Below are positions 32,451-43,382 of a DNA stretch of 64,000 nt, piece by piece (the first letter of the stretch is position 1; each line of letters starts with the position of its first letter). The notes under the pieces were generated by a model that worked only from the letters and a program-made list of their open reading frames with translations, did no database searches and was not told where the DNA came from. Origin of the DNA: Sorghum bicolor (Eukaryota; Streptophyta; Magnoliopsida; Poales; Poaceae); contig NC_012873.2 of assembly GCF_000003195.3 (NCBI RefSeq), positions 50,253,166-50,317,165 on the forward strand. The letters run 5' to 3'. A program made the translations under genes and the position numbers.

Positions 32451-34854
32451 GTCAAGACAAGAAGAAGACGACGTAACCGCAAACAGAGGAGGCAAGTCAT
32501 CAAGAGAGGCAAGTCATCAAGAACGGATGGGTAGACTACAAAGGAGAAGTGATAAGGACTGAAGACATACAGCTTGAACAGAACTGTCCTGAGGAGACCG
32601 TAGCACCGAGTCAGGTGTGGAGAGAGAAGATAGTTATACACGAAGAAGAGGCGCCGCCAGAAGTACCGACTACACCATCCAGCGAATCCCAGGACAACTG
32701 AGAAAACAGAGAGTCCCGTTCGGAGGACTTAAAAACACCGAACGCATTGCCAAGAGGTAAACTTGGTAGTTATCCTTTCTCTTTCAATTATTTTACTTAG
32801 TTAATCATATTCATACTATCTTAAAAAGAAAATAAAAATATGAAAAACAGTAAGCCCCATGTGAGTATACAAGTGACATAAAACCCATAAGTACATTCAC
32901 TGTGGTGGCATAAGAATAAAATAATATTTCTTTTCTACTTTATAAAATGAAAATATAAAAATAGGGAGTAATAATTATTAAGGAGTCTCAACATGATAAA
33001 GGCTAGATATTTATGCTAACACTTAATCAGTTCCACAAGCTTTGTTGTCTATTTGAGCTCCACGGGATTTAAGAATCAAGAAGACTAGCAGACGGAGGAC
33101 ATTTTAATCGCTGTCAGAATGCTGCTGACTTTCAAATACACCTCTGCCACCTGCTAACTACATCAGAAGAAATTACGTCAAAATCCAGCTTGGGAGAGAG
33201 CACCCCATTTATCCAGCTAAGTGTTTCTACTCGCGTTTATACTTTACTCAAATAATAAAAGATGCATAATCATAAAAACCCAAATAAAGATTTTGTGCTT
33301 TTATATATATCTTTGCTTAGTTTGCTAAATAAATAAAGTTTGCTATGAACCTTCATGATAAACTCTCACATGGAAATGATGAATAGTTGCTCTGCCATGA
33401 CTAGTTCTTAAAATTGAAATCTCTCTCAAGTTTAGGCATGACTGTTATGAAGTAATATTTGCTCTAAACCTAAACTTGTGGGAAGAGTACTTGATCTAAA
33501 GTCTAAGTTGTTAACGGATATGATATGGGAAGGTTGAGCTGCTGTTTATCTGTTCCTAGAGATGCTAGAATTCTGGAGAATTTTATCTTTAAAAAATCTT
33601 TAAAATATCACATGATGAGTTCCTGTATGATGAGAGTTTAAAATCCTACCACAGCCATATATACATGCTTATTAGACTTTGAGCCAAACATTTACTTTTT
33701 AGTGCTTATGAGCATTGAGTGTGGTCAAGCTGTGTAGACCCTTAGGAGCTTGTCATGTGGTTAAAATCAAGATTCACTTGCATGTTCACTCGTATATGCT
33801 GCTTCTACTCCGGAAGTACGCATCCACATACATCCACTCATTTCCATCTCCAGATTCACCCAAAATTATTCTACTCCTAATCCGGGAGAGAATAGCCAAA
33901 AACATTTTCCTATCCCTGTTATTCCCTGTGAAATAAATGCTCCAGATATTTTGGTTACTACCACTTGCTACATTATTTTAGGAGATGAGTGCTCTAAAAA
34001 AAGAGAGAAAAAAATATATAATACGAGGAAATAAAAAGGGGCAAGTGCCCGGAACCTCGAAGAAAAGAAAAAGTGAGACGAGAGGTAAAAATGGACAACT
34101 GTCCGACAGTAGAATTAGGGGTACAAGATACCCACCTGTGAGGAAAGAAAAAGAAAATATAGAGCATCTCATTCTCCTCAAAAAGCTTCAGAGTGCAAGA
34201 AAGGTATGTATCCTCTTAAAAGAGAAAAAAAATAGAATTAGACTTTCACCATTGTTATCACCATCATCACCATACACCATTCATTCGCCACACATGCACA
34301 TCTTGATTTGACTTATTGACTTGTTTCTCTGGATCCATGGTTTGACTATGCAATAAATGTCTTGTAAGTATGTATTAGCTGTCTCCCACCTATGAGCTCC
34401 AGATATCAAAACCTTATTAGAGTAGGGTGAGTGAGAAGGCAATACCACTATGCCTTATACCAAAAATACCACATACTTTGAGAGAAGGCATATATCATTA
34501 CTGTCTTGGCAAGGATCCAGAAATACCACAAAAGAGAGATTTGAGAGAGTCATACAAGGAACCTCTGAGTTTTATTTGAAAATCTGCAAAAACTCCAGAG
34601 CTATAGCTGATCAAGAATAAGAGACATGAAGCTGGACTTGACCGTTCTATCTTTTAACTGCTCAAGACACAAGTGACGGTTACAAGCCCCATGGTGAAAG
34701 GTAAAATGAGTAAGTTTTAAGTCTTAACAGTTTATTCTAACTCAGAGATGAGATCTTGCTTGAATGCGTGTGTACTTTTAAGAAATGAAACCACTGCAGA
34801 AACTCTTGAGTTCATCCTTGCTCAGGGACGAGCAAGAGGTAAGCTTGGAGGAGT
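32451..34854 (+). other. 3' noncoding region of the non-autonomous element
   Basis: AT-rich, with no supported ORF. It contains the conserved hairpin cassette (34039-34133), a conserved ATGCAATAAATGT block near 34350 with a counterpart near 16771, and GGACGAGCAAGAGGTAAGC before the 3' LTR, matching GGACGAGTAAAAGCCTAAG in the related element. The latter probably spans the polypurine tract. Confidence 0.6.
34039..34133 (+). other. Conserved three-hairpin cassette (copy 2)
   Basis: Inverted repeats GGGCA-AG-TGCCC (34039-34050), GGACA-AC-TGTCC (34093-34104) and GGGTA-CAAGA-TACCC (34119-34133), in the same order and context as at 16556-16629. The first stem differs from copy 1 by a paired A:T to G:C change. 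The third is fully paired here and uses a G:U in copy 1. Confidence 0.5.
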
Positions 34855-36084
34855 TGTTGACGGTCCTTAAATACCAAATATAATCATCAAATAAATAAAG
34901 AAAAGGATCCAAATGCAACCAACACCTAGAATTAGGGTTTTATCTGACAGAATTCCACAAGTTTTGGTGTTCGTCTATTTCTGTAGGGGGTTACCAGGAA
35001 ATAAGGAAGAAAGGCCCACATGTTGGGATTACATAGAGATATCAACGCACCGCGCAATTTTCTACCATCTAGAAGACTCCAGAAGCCACGGAAAGAAAGC
35101 TGAGGCCGAAAGGGGCCAGGCCCAGGGCGCCCGCCCTCTTTCCCTAGGCGCCCGCCCTGTCCTGGACTCCGTTCGGGACTCTCTTCGCACACGATGTTCC
35201 ACCGACCTAAAGGATCAAGGATAACGTAGTACCACATCGCCTACCGACCCAAAAACGCATAGAGGAGGAGGACTATATAAGGAGACCCTCCTGGCCCCTG
35301 GAGAAGACAAGAAGTTATCATAGAGATTGAGGGGTGCCCTCAAAGAAAAACCTCTTCTCTAAATAATATTTCTTTTTAGGCTTAGCAACCAATGTAAGTA
35401 GAAATAGATCTTCTAGTTTCTACTAGATTGAGAGAGATAGAGTGAAGGTGTAGATCGGAGGAAGGTCGGCCTATCGGTGTCTACTCCGAGTTGTACCTGC
35501 GGGATCAAGTCTTCTAACCCGAGGCTTGCTCCTAAGATTCTTCAGTAATTCGACTTCTAATTCTAGTAAGTTCTTGTTTTATTGTTCTTTGGTTTATGAG
35601 TTTACTTTAATCCTCTTCCGGTTGAGTATTAGAGTAATCATTGCTAGCGTAAACGTGGTGTTTAGGCTAGGGTACTCATAGATATCCCCTGACTAGCTGG
35701 ACCGTGGTAGTAGCGAGGAACGTGACATTTTCGAGTTACCTTTGTATCCCATATCTCGTTAGCAGGACGGGTAGGTTTATAGGTGCGGGTCGAACATCCT
35801 TTGTGGTGTCTAGATTCCGTAAGTTTCCCCAATAGAACAGTAGATCATCCTTACCAAGGTTAGAACGAGACTACGGTTGCAGTCTTCTCTATACATCGCT
35901 CACATCGAGAAACATTCTTTGTAGCCTAAAGGGATAGTAGCAATAGATTTGGTTAGTCACATGCACCCTTTCTCCCAGTGGTAAAAATATAAATACGATA
36001 CTCTGGAAAACCTCCTGGGTGAAATGCTCACCGATATCCGTGCGCTTGCGGATCATTTCCTGATTGTGTTACCAAATATCAACA
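34855..36084 (+). repeat. 3' LTR of the non-autonomous LTR element
   Basis: 1230 bp, collinear with 27871-29098 with few scattered differences. The TATCAACA end is followed immediately by the target duplication ACTTG. Confidence 0.93.
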
Positions 36085-36589
36085 ACTTGGTGGTACGGCA
36101 GCTAAGAGGTGTAGCACGAACCTCGTCCTCACTAGGACACCGCAAGAACCTACCCACAAGTGAGGTAGCTCAATAACACGCACAATCCACTAGAGTTTCC
36201 TTTGGCTCTCCGCCGGGGTAGGCACAAACCCCTCACAATCACCGGGAGATGGCCACGAACAATCACCAACTCGTGCCAATGCTCCTCCGCTGCTCCAAGC
36301 CGTCTAGGTGGCGGCAACAACCAAGAGTAACAAGAAAACCGCAGCCAAATCGATCCCCAAGTGCCACTAGATGCAATCACTCAAGCAAATGCACTTGGAA
36401 TCACTCACAATCTCACAAAGATGTTTAATCTATGAAGGAGATGAGTGGGATGTGTTTGCTTAGGCTCACAAGGATGTCTAGTAGTCAAGAATGCCAAGAA
36501 TGAGCCCTAATCCAGCCAACAACTATTTATAAGCCTCTCAAGCAAATAGAGCCATTGGCTCTTTCACTGGGCAACAGTCGAGGCCACCG

Positions 36590-37050
36590 GACGCTCAAAC
36601 AGGAGGCACCGGACGCTCAACCCCTGTGTCCGGTGCTTCAGAAACAGCCACATGTCACCCTTTTCACTTTCGCGCGTTGATCTCTAATGGTCACCTGCAG
36701 AGCACCGGACGCGTCCTTACTCACCGGACCCATGGGCAGAGAGGTCTATAGAGACGTTCGATCACCGGATGCTGAGCACCGGACTCGTCCGGTGCTCACC
36801 GGTCTCATACGCAGGGAGATTCTTAAACGGTTCTCACACCGGACTCGTACCACCGGACGCACCCTGAGCGTCTGGTGCTCTCAGTCAGAGACGCCCACTG
36901 AGGTCATGCCACACCGGACACACAAACAGGGTCAAGCCCACGTCCGGTGCCTGGCGTCTGGTGCCTAACCCTAGCTGAGCCAGGCACTGATAGCACACCA
37001 GACGCACAGACATAGCATCCGGTGCCTCCGCAACTAGCGTCCGGTGAGTG
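36590..37050 (-). repeat. Palindromic motif array of element A
   Basis: I count about 12 exact ACCGGAC or GTCCGGT cores, often as CACCGGACGC, plus several one-base variants, spread over about 460 bp in both orientations. The array ends about 60 bp before the TATAAATA box at 36531-36524 (minus strand). Confidence 0.85.
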
Positions 37051-37671
37051 TTTCTGAGCGAGAAACACTCCCGCGACTTCTCCAAATTTCCCATCGGTGC
37101 AATAGAAAATATGCTCTTCATTTTCTCAAAAAGCGCCGAATCCCGCCTCGCAAGCTCGGCGGAAGGGAGAGAAGAACCCAAACCCTCTCTACCCTTTAGA
37201 CTCCACCTCCTTCTCAAAGTGTGCCAACACCACCAAGTGTGTGCCAACAAGTGCACGTGTGTTAGCATTTTCACAATCATTTTCTTCGAAGGAGTTAAGT
37301 TAACTCACTAGGTTCTAAATGCATGCACATGAACAATGACACCTAGTGGCACTCGATAACCTCTTAGCCAAAGAATTCCCCTCTTTATAGTACGGCTATC
37401 TATCCTAAATATGATCACACCCTCTATGGTGTCTTGATCACCAAAACCAAAAACCCTAACCAATACCTTTGCCTTGATCTCCATAGGGTTTTGTTTTTCT
37501 CTTTCTTCTTTTCCAAGTTGAGCACTTGATCATCTTGTGGTCATCACCATGATCATCACTTGCTCCATCACTTGGCATGTACCAACCTCATTAAGTCTAC
37601 ACATACTTAGGATAGAGGTTAGTACTAGGGTTTCATCAATTATCCAAAACCAAACTAGGGCTTTCACATAG

Positions 37672-37932
37672 CACTTATCTTCATGTGTTCTATCTCTTTG
37701 ACTCTCTCAACTCTTCAACTTCTTCCTTGTTTCTCTCTTAAACAATAATGGCAAAGGAGCGGTACAAGCGAGCAGCACGGTGAGGCTAGCGTGGAACCAG
37801 CAATGGCGATGGCGAGCTGGCCAACCTCAAGCTCCAAAGTAGCATGGTCCTAGTTCACAGCCAAGGCATGGTTGCGACTGTGTGGTAGCAGTGACAACAT
37901 TGGTGATGGGGAGTTGGCCAGCCTTGAGCTTG
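37672..37932. other. Spacer between elements A and B
   Basis: About 260 bp, CT-rich then GC-rich with GGCGAGCTGGCC-like phrases that continue on the other side of element B (39846 onward), so it is the host sequence into which B inserted. No gene. Confidence 0.5.
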
Positions 37933-37937
37933 ACAGT

Positions 37938-39840
37938 TGAAAGCCCAAGTTTGGTTTTGGTAATTAATGACACCAAGTTGCTAATGCCTTGTGTTTAAGT
38001 GATTTGAGTTAGGCATAGCAACACATGTGATGAAGGTGCATGGTGGCATGGAGAGGTGGCCACATGACTACAAAGAGATGAAGCTTGATGTGGAGATCAT
38101 GATGATAGACGAGGAGCAAAGTTATCAAGGCAAAGGTATAAACATAGGGTTTTACTTTTGCCGGTCTAAGATGAGTAGAGAAGTGATTGACCGGGTTTAG
38201 GATAGATAGCCGACTATCAAGAGGGGAAATCACGGTCATCTCTCGAATCAAGTGCTACTAGGTCTACATCTTGAGCATATGCATTAGGATCTAGTAAAGT
38301 GCTAACTTAACTCCTTTGGAAAAATGTTTGTGAAAAGCTAACACACATGCACTTTGGTGGTGGACACTTGTTGGTGTTAGCACTTTTGCAAAGGAGGTGG
38401 AGTTCCTAGGGTTGAGAGGGGTTTGGGTTCCTCTCTCCCTCTCGCCGCCCTAAACCCTAAACCCTAATCCCGCCGAGCTTGCTTTTGAGAAAAATAATGT
38501 TTTCTCGCTGAGAAACACTCACCGGACGCTGAGTGCAGAGGCACCGGACGCTGGCCTCAGAGTCCGGTGTGCTTGACCCTGCTAGGGTTGAGCACCAGAC
38601 GCTCCCTGAGTGCGTCCGGTGGTTAGCGTCCGGTGTGCGGGCGTTTTGCGACCCTCTCTGCGCATGGGTCCGGTGAGCACCGGACGCTACCGGTGTTTAG
38701 CATCCGGTGACCCGCAGGATTGCGGAACTCTCTACGCATGAGTCCGGTGTGCACCGGACGCGTCCGGTGTGGACCTGCAGAGCGTCCGGTGATCCGCAGG
38801 TGACCGTTAGGATCTGACACGCGAGATTCAGGACGGACACGTGGCCAACTCCAGTGCACCGGACGCAGGGAGTCGAGCGTCCGGTGCTCACTTGGTAGCG
38901 TCCGGTGCCCCCGATTCCAGCCCAGTGAAAACAGCCAACGGCTAGTTTCTCTGAGGGGCTTATAAATAGTTGGTGGTCGGCTTTGGGAGGTTCTCCCTTG
39001 CACATTTTGATTACTTGAGACATATATTGAGCTAGAGAACACTCCCTCCACTCATCTCCTTGCTTGATTGCTAATCCTAGTGAGATTGAGTGAGATTCAA
39101 GTACATTGCTTTGAGAGTTGCATTTAGTGGCACTTGATTCTTGAGTTTGCTGCGGATTTCTTGTTACTCTTGGGTGTTTCCTGACGCCCTAGACGGCTTG
39201 GAGCAGTGGTGGTGTTGAGCTCGTGATTGGAGATTGTTTTGAGCCTCACCAAGTGATTTGTGAGGGGTTCTTAAGCCTTCCCCGTGGGAGATCGCAATTG
39301 GCTACTCTAGTGGATTGCTCGTGGCTTGGAGGATCCCTATCTTATGAGTGGATGTGCGGCACCCACTGAGGGTTTGGCTTTGGATTGCCAATTAGCTCGC
39401 GATCCATCAAGTGGGTGTATCGCCACAACGAGGAGTAGCTTGCCGGGAAGCAACTGAACCTCGCTAAAAAATATTGTGTCATCTCTTGCCGAGGATATTC
39501 TATTGTGATTGTGATTGTGATTGTGAGTGATTGGTTGGATATATCTCTACTCTACAACGTTGGTATAACCATCACTCTCCACTCCCTTACTTACTTGTAT
39601 ATCTTGCTAGTTGTGTAGCTTGTTTAGTATAGTCTTCTTGTTTAGGAGTGTAACTAGCCTTCTCTTGTTGTTGTGCTTTAGTGTTTAGCCTTGTTCTAGT
39701 TTCTATAGGTGGCTTGCATAGCTTAGTTGAGCTAGTGCTAGAATTGCTTCGCCATTTGTTTTACTAACTCACTTGCTTAGTGAAGTTTGTAGAAATTTTA
39801 AATAGGCTATTCACCCCCCTCTAGCCATTTGGACCTTTCA
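37938..39840 (+). mobile_element. Unclassified TG...CA element with 5-bp TSD (element B)
   Basis: 1903 bp, from TGAAAGCCCAAG to GGACCTTTCA, flanked by perfect 5-bp duplications ACAGT (37933-37937 and 39841-39845). Same family as element A but opposite orientation: shared head (GGTTTTGGTAATTAATGACA), motif array (38519-38912), TATAAATA at 38961-38968, a conserved downstream block including TAGACGGCTTGGAGCAG, and the end block TATTCACCCCCCTCTAGCC. No ORF of note and no LTRs. The small GTGATT microsatellite near 39503 lies inside. Confidence 0.78.
38519..38912 (+). repeat. Palindromic motif array of element B
   Basis: About 14 exact ACCGGAC/GTCCGGT cores in both orientations over about 390 bp, some paired as CACCGGACGCGTCCGGTG. 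The last core lies about 50 bp before the TATAAATA box. Frames translated across it are repeat artefacts. Confidence 0.88.
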
Positions 39841-40136
39841 ACAGTAGCATCGACGCGCTAGTCTGTTGGCTGGCTGTGAGTTGTGCAGTAGCACCTACGA
39901 CTGCAAGCACCCGTAAGCTAGCCTGCTGGATGACCGTGAGTGGTGTAGTAGCACTACGTGCGAGCACCAACGAGTTCTGCACTATGGTGGCTCGGTGCCG
40001 GTATGCAAGCCGTCGTGGCAGTGTAGCCACCGGCGAGCCTTTTTTAGTGGCCGAAGAATAATTTCAAGGCTGGTTGTCATAGCACAACCATTTCTAAAAA
40101 GGCATTTTCAGGGGCAGATTTTTCTAATAGAACCGT
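39841..40136. other. Host sequence between elements B and C (CACTA-like debris)
   Basis: Starts with the target duplication of B. The part after 40060 contains CACTA-type subterminal motifs (GCATTTTCAGGGGCAG) that pair with those at 42125-42282. No gene. Confidence 0.4.
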
Positions 40137-42124
40137 TGTAAGTGCATCTAGCCCTTCAGTGGGTTTTGGCAAATTGAATGACAATACAATTAAAGGTCTA
40201 ACAAGTTTGCTATGTGTATCAAAGGTTCAACAAGAAAGCAAACTTGATGATATTTCACATAATGTTCAAATGAAGGCCAAAGTTGTGTTTTGTTATAAAC
40301 TAAAGCTTGATTGATACCAACACTCATATCAAGGAGATATTCAAGCAAGGATCACAACATTCAAGAAATGGTTCTTTAATGGATGCTTAATATGATGTGA
40401 CTTGAGTATGACTCGATAAGGTGTAGATAGCAAGGAAAGGGCTTCGAGGGACTAAGCGAAGGTGAAGGGCAAGTAATGGCTTGTAGACTGAGGTACCATG
40501 GCTAAGGCGAAGAAGAGAGTACTAGCATTGAGTCGAGATACTAATCAAGCTATGAGGAGTCATATTGTGTTGAGGATCAAATCATTAGTGAAAGTGACTT
40601 GAAGTCATGGATTGAACTCACATGTGTTGAAATGATTCAAGTCACATGCTCAAGCTATATTTGCTCCAAGAGAGAAGACAAAGTGGATTGCATCCCTTAT
40701 GAAGTGATATTGAGAAGAAGTGGTATATGAAGGCATTAAAGACTCAAGTGCTTGAAATGGTTATATACCTTTGACCTTGAGTTTAGGATTTGCCCCACTA
40801 TAAAGAGGGATGCAAATTTAGTTGGTTTGAGGAAGATAAAAGTGCTCTTGTTGACCTAGTTTTTGGCTGAGCGACGAGCATCGGAAGTTCCGGTCTCAGA
40901 CAGAAAGTTCTAGTTGCACTTCCGGTCCTAGATAGGAAGTTTCGGTTGCACTTTCGGTCTTCATCAGGAAGTTCCGGTTGTACTTTTGGTCTTCATCAGG
41001 AAGTTCCTGTTGCACTTTCGGTCTTCATCAGGAAGTTCTGGTTGCACTTTGCGCCAATCGTTCGCATTTCAGAGAACTATTCCGGTCTTCATCAAGAATT
41101 TCTGGTCCTAGACCAGAAGTTTCAGTCCCAGACCGAAAGATCTGGTTAGTGAAGTTTGCACGAGCGTGCGCGTTGCAGAAAACTATTCTGGGCTCAGTCC
41201 GAAAGTTCTGGTGGGCCCGAGTTACCCCCAACGGTCAGATCTTGATGGACCGGAACTTCCGGTCCCTGGCACCGGAACTTCCGATGACACCCTATAAATA
41301 GCTCTTCCCTCATTTCTAACCTGGCTCACTCATTCACTTACGCCACAGACCTCAGAAGAGCATCTCTCTTGCTCCAAAAGCTCCTCTCATCTATCCCCTT
41401 TGCTCCTAGCTTCAAATCTTGCAAGGGATTGAGTGAGAGAAGGATTCTTGGTGAGAGAAACATCAAAGCAAAGCTTGAGCACTTGATTTCTTCGTCAAGC
41501 TAGTTGGATTTGTGTTTGTTACTCTTGGAGCAAGGCTCCTAGCTAGCTAGGTGTTGCCCATGGAGCTTTCAACTTGTGTGGTAACCCCGGGAGGTTTGTA
41601 ATCACTCAAATCATCTAGTGAAATCTCCCATCATCTCAAGAGGTTGCTCTCTTGACTTGAGAACGAGGATAGGGTTGAAAGAGACCCGAAAAGCCTGTGT
41701 GGCTTCCTCAACAACGTGGACATAGGCAAGCCTTGGTGGCAAGCTGAACCACGGGATAAACACCTTATCTCTTGTGTTATTGCTATTTTTGTTGCTCTCT
41801 ACTTGTTTATTTGTGATTCTAGTGTTTGGTCCCAATCTACAACTTGATGTGGTGCCAAGCCTTGAAGAGCTCAACTTCATCATAAATAACCTCTAGGAGG
41901 GTGTGGTAACACTTAGATCTGAATTTGTATCTCGTTTAGGGCACTAGAAGTTCAGTTGGTCTGCACCGGAAGTTCTGGTATCCTTGACCGGAACTTCCGA
42001 TCCAGACCACCGGAACTTCTGATCTGGTATTTAACTTCTGCAAATTCGAGTTTGTGAGTTTCAGGTTTTGTAAAAAGGCCTATTCACCCCCCCCCCCCTG
42101 CTAGGCGACATCAAAGTCCTTACA
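40137..42124 (+). mobile_element. Unclassified TG...CA element (element C), related in architecture to A and B
   Basis: Opens TGTAAGTGCATC and closes AAGTCCTTACA, so termini are TGTAAG/CTTACA. The head has GGGTTTTGGCAAATTGAATGACA, resembling the head of B. A motif array based on GGAAGTTCCGG (about 40870-41275) is followed by TATAAATAG at 41293-41301, and the end block TATTCACCCCCC...CTAGGCG parallels B. A further cluster of the same motif lies at 41946-42030. I could not confirm a matching 5-bp target duplication (ACCGT against AGTTA), so the boundaries are less certain. No supported ORF. Confidence 0.6.
40955..41052 (+). repeat. Tandem repeat, ~34-bp unit, in element C array
   Basis: Three successive copies of a unit containing GTCTTCATCAGGAAGTTC with one or two differences each. 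It forms the core of the motif array upstream of the element C TATA box. Confidence 0.85.
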
Positions 42125-42282
42125 AGTTACAACCGCCCCTGAAAATATATTTTTAGGGGGGCAGTTAGAAGTCTGTTGTTGTAGATGCCCAAATCTCCCA
42201 TGATAGTGGCACTATAGTGGTTGTGTTGACCACCTCTGAAAATCCATTTTAGCCGCCACTAAAGAAAATTCGTGTAGTAGTG
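42125..42282. mobile_element. CACTA right terminus (rest interrupted or lost)
   Basis: Ends CGTGTAGTAGTG (complement CACTACTACACG) at 42282, preceded by subterminal motifs such as CCGCCCCTGAAAATATATTT. The complementary-type motifs at 40060-40136 suggest that element C inserted near this terminus. The left CACTA end was not identified. Confidence 0.5.
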
Positions 42283-43382
42283 TTGGTGCCAAGAGAAAAT
42301 TATACACTTTGAACAAATCATGCAATTTATGTGGAAAATCAATTTATACAAGACAAGACTGTATACTAGAAAGATCTTGCCTTTCTACTTACTCCTCTCA
42401 TTCCAAATTATAACTTATTCTAGATTTCTTAAATAAAGAGAAACTTATATCCATACTTCAAACTTAGCTAGCTATGTTATCCCAGTTCCTAACTCCTAAA
42501 ATATCTACTTTTGATCCCCTGGACTTGGCTGGCTATGCCAATACCAGTTTCCTAACTCCTAAAATGCCTACTTTCAAAATGTCTTGTTTTGGTGTCCAAC
42601 TTTCAAAATATCTATTGGACTTGGTCCTTGAACTTGGTTGGCTATGCCATCCTGGTCGTCCAACTTTCAAAATGTATATTTTCGGTCATTGAACTTAGTT
42701 TTGGGTTTCATGGGTCTAAAGTTGGTGTAACTCGTAGCTTGACGTGTCATGTTAATTGTGTTTGACCACACGTGAGCCTCACCTAGAATCCTACCTGACA
42801 GTTTTTAGTATGAGCCTCACCTAGATTGCTGGCTGGCCATCGGCGCATAGCCACTCAATTTCCTCTAGGAGAACAGAGACAAAATTCCTAAAACCAAAGT
42901 GAGCACATAAACTCATCATTTGTTGTCATGACTACTCTCATGGGATCATTGAACACAAAATATAATTGAGTTAGTTTAAGTTTAATCATAATAATTAAAA
43001 AAATATATCTAAGAGCTACGATATTATATACTTTTGCTTTCAGAAACAAGTGATATTCGATACATTTGCTTCCGGAAACAAAAGGCAAAACCCTGGTCCT
43101 TCAATTTTTAAAATGACTATTTTTGTCCTTTAAACTTGGTTGGTCATGCATCCCGGTCATCCAACTTCTAAAATGTCTACTTTTGCTGAAAATATTGTTC
43201 GTTAATTTATTATGAGAAAAAAACACTGTTAGCTGATAAAAAAATACAATTTATAAGACAAGCGAACAGACTCTAAAATAACCAAAATGACAACCAAACA
43301 ATTTAGAATGGAAATGAAGTGAATACACTAAGCTGCAGCCTGCGGGTGGAGGCGCCCAATTTAGAATGGAAACGAAAACGAA
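42283..43382. other. Transposon-derived spacer with a diverged repeated phrase
   Basis: A phrase of the kind CTTGGYTGGCTATGCCATCC / CAACTTTCAAAATGTC recurs at least four times between 42500 and 43180 with variation, indicating a degraded tandem or dispersed repeat. GTTCGTTAATTTATTATGAG near 43198 is a common grass MITE end. No gene. Confidence 0.45.

Larger units (their letters stand above)
27871..36084 (+). mobile_element. Non-autonomous LTR retrotransposon related to the Athila-like element
   Basis: LTRs are 27871-29098 and 34855-36084, with ends TGTTGA...TCAACA and perfect target duplications ACTTG (27866-27870, 36085-36089). The PBS is tRNA-Asp type. Internally there is a shortened gag and two retropepsin-like segments, but I find no RT, RNase H or integrase. 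Its LTRs, PBS, gag N-terminus and 3' noncoding cassette clearly resemble those of the element at 9026-18328. I infer a non-autonomous partner mobilised by enzymes of that family. It sits inside element A. Confidence 0.9.
27441..37666 (-). mobile_element. Unclassified TG...CA element with 5-bp TSD (element A), split by an LTR element
   Basis: In plus coordinates it opens TGAAAGGTCC and closes GGGCTTTCA. Perfect 5-bp target duplications CATAG flank it (27436-27440 and 37667-37671). Removing the LTR element and one of its TSD copies (27871-36089) leaves about 2.0 kb. On the minus strand the order is: head beginning TGAAAGCCCTAGTTTGG, an array of ACCGGAC/GTCCGGT cores (about 36590-37050), TATAAATA (36531-36524), about 1 kb noncoding, and a purine tract with its complement CACCCCCC near the end. 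It has no LTRs and no ORF. Element B (37938-39840) is a second copy of the same family. No standard DNA-transposon superfamily fits these ends and TSD. Confidence 0.75.

Noticed and set aside
36687..37280. ORFs of 93 and 131 codons
   Set aside because: Products of the repeated ACCGGAC/GTCCGGT motifs in element A.
38623..39051. 142- and 108-codon minus-strand ORFs
   Set aside because: They translate the palindromic motif array of element B and have no independent support.
36590..41280. CRISPR-like array of short repeats
   Set aside because: Units are in both orientations with irregular spacing, in a plant genome, with no cas genes; they are transposon-internal motifs.
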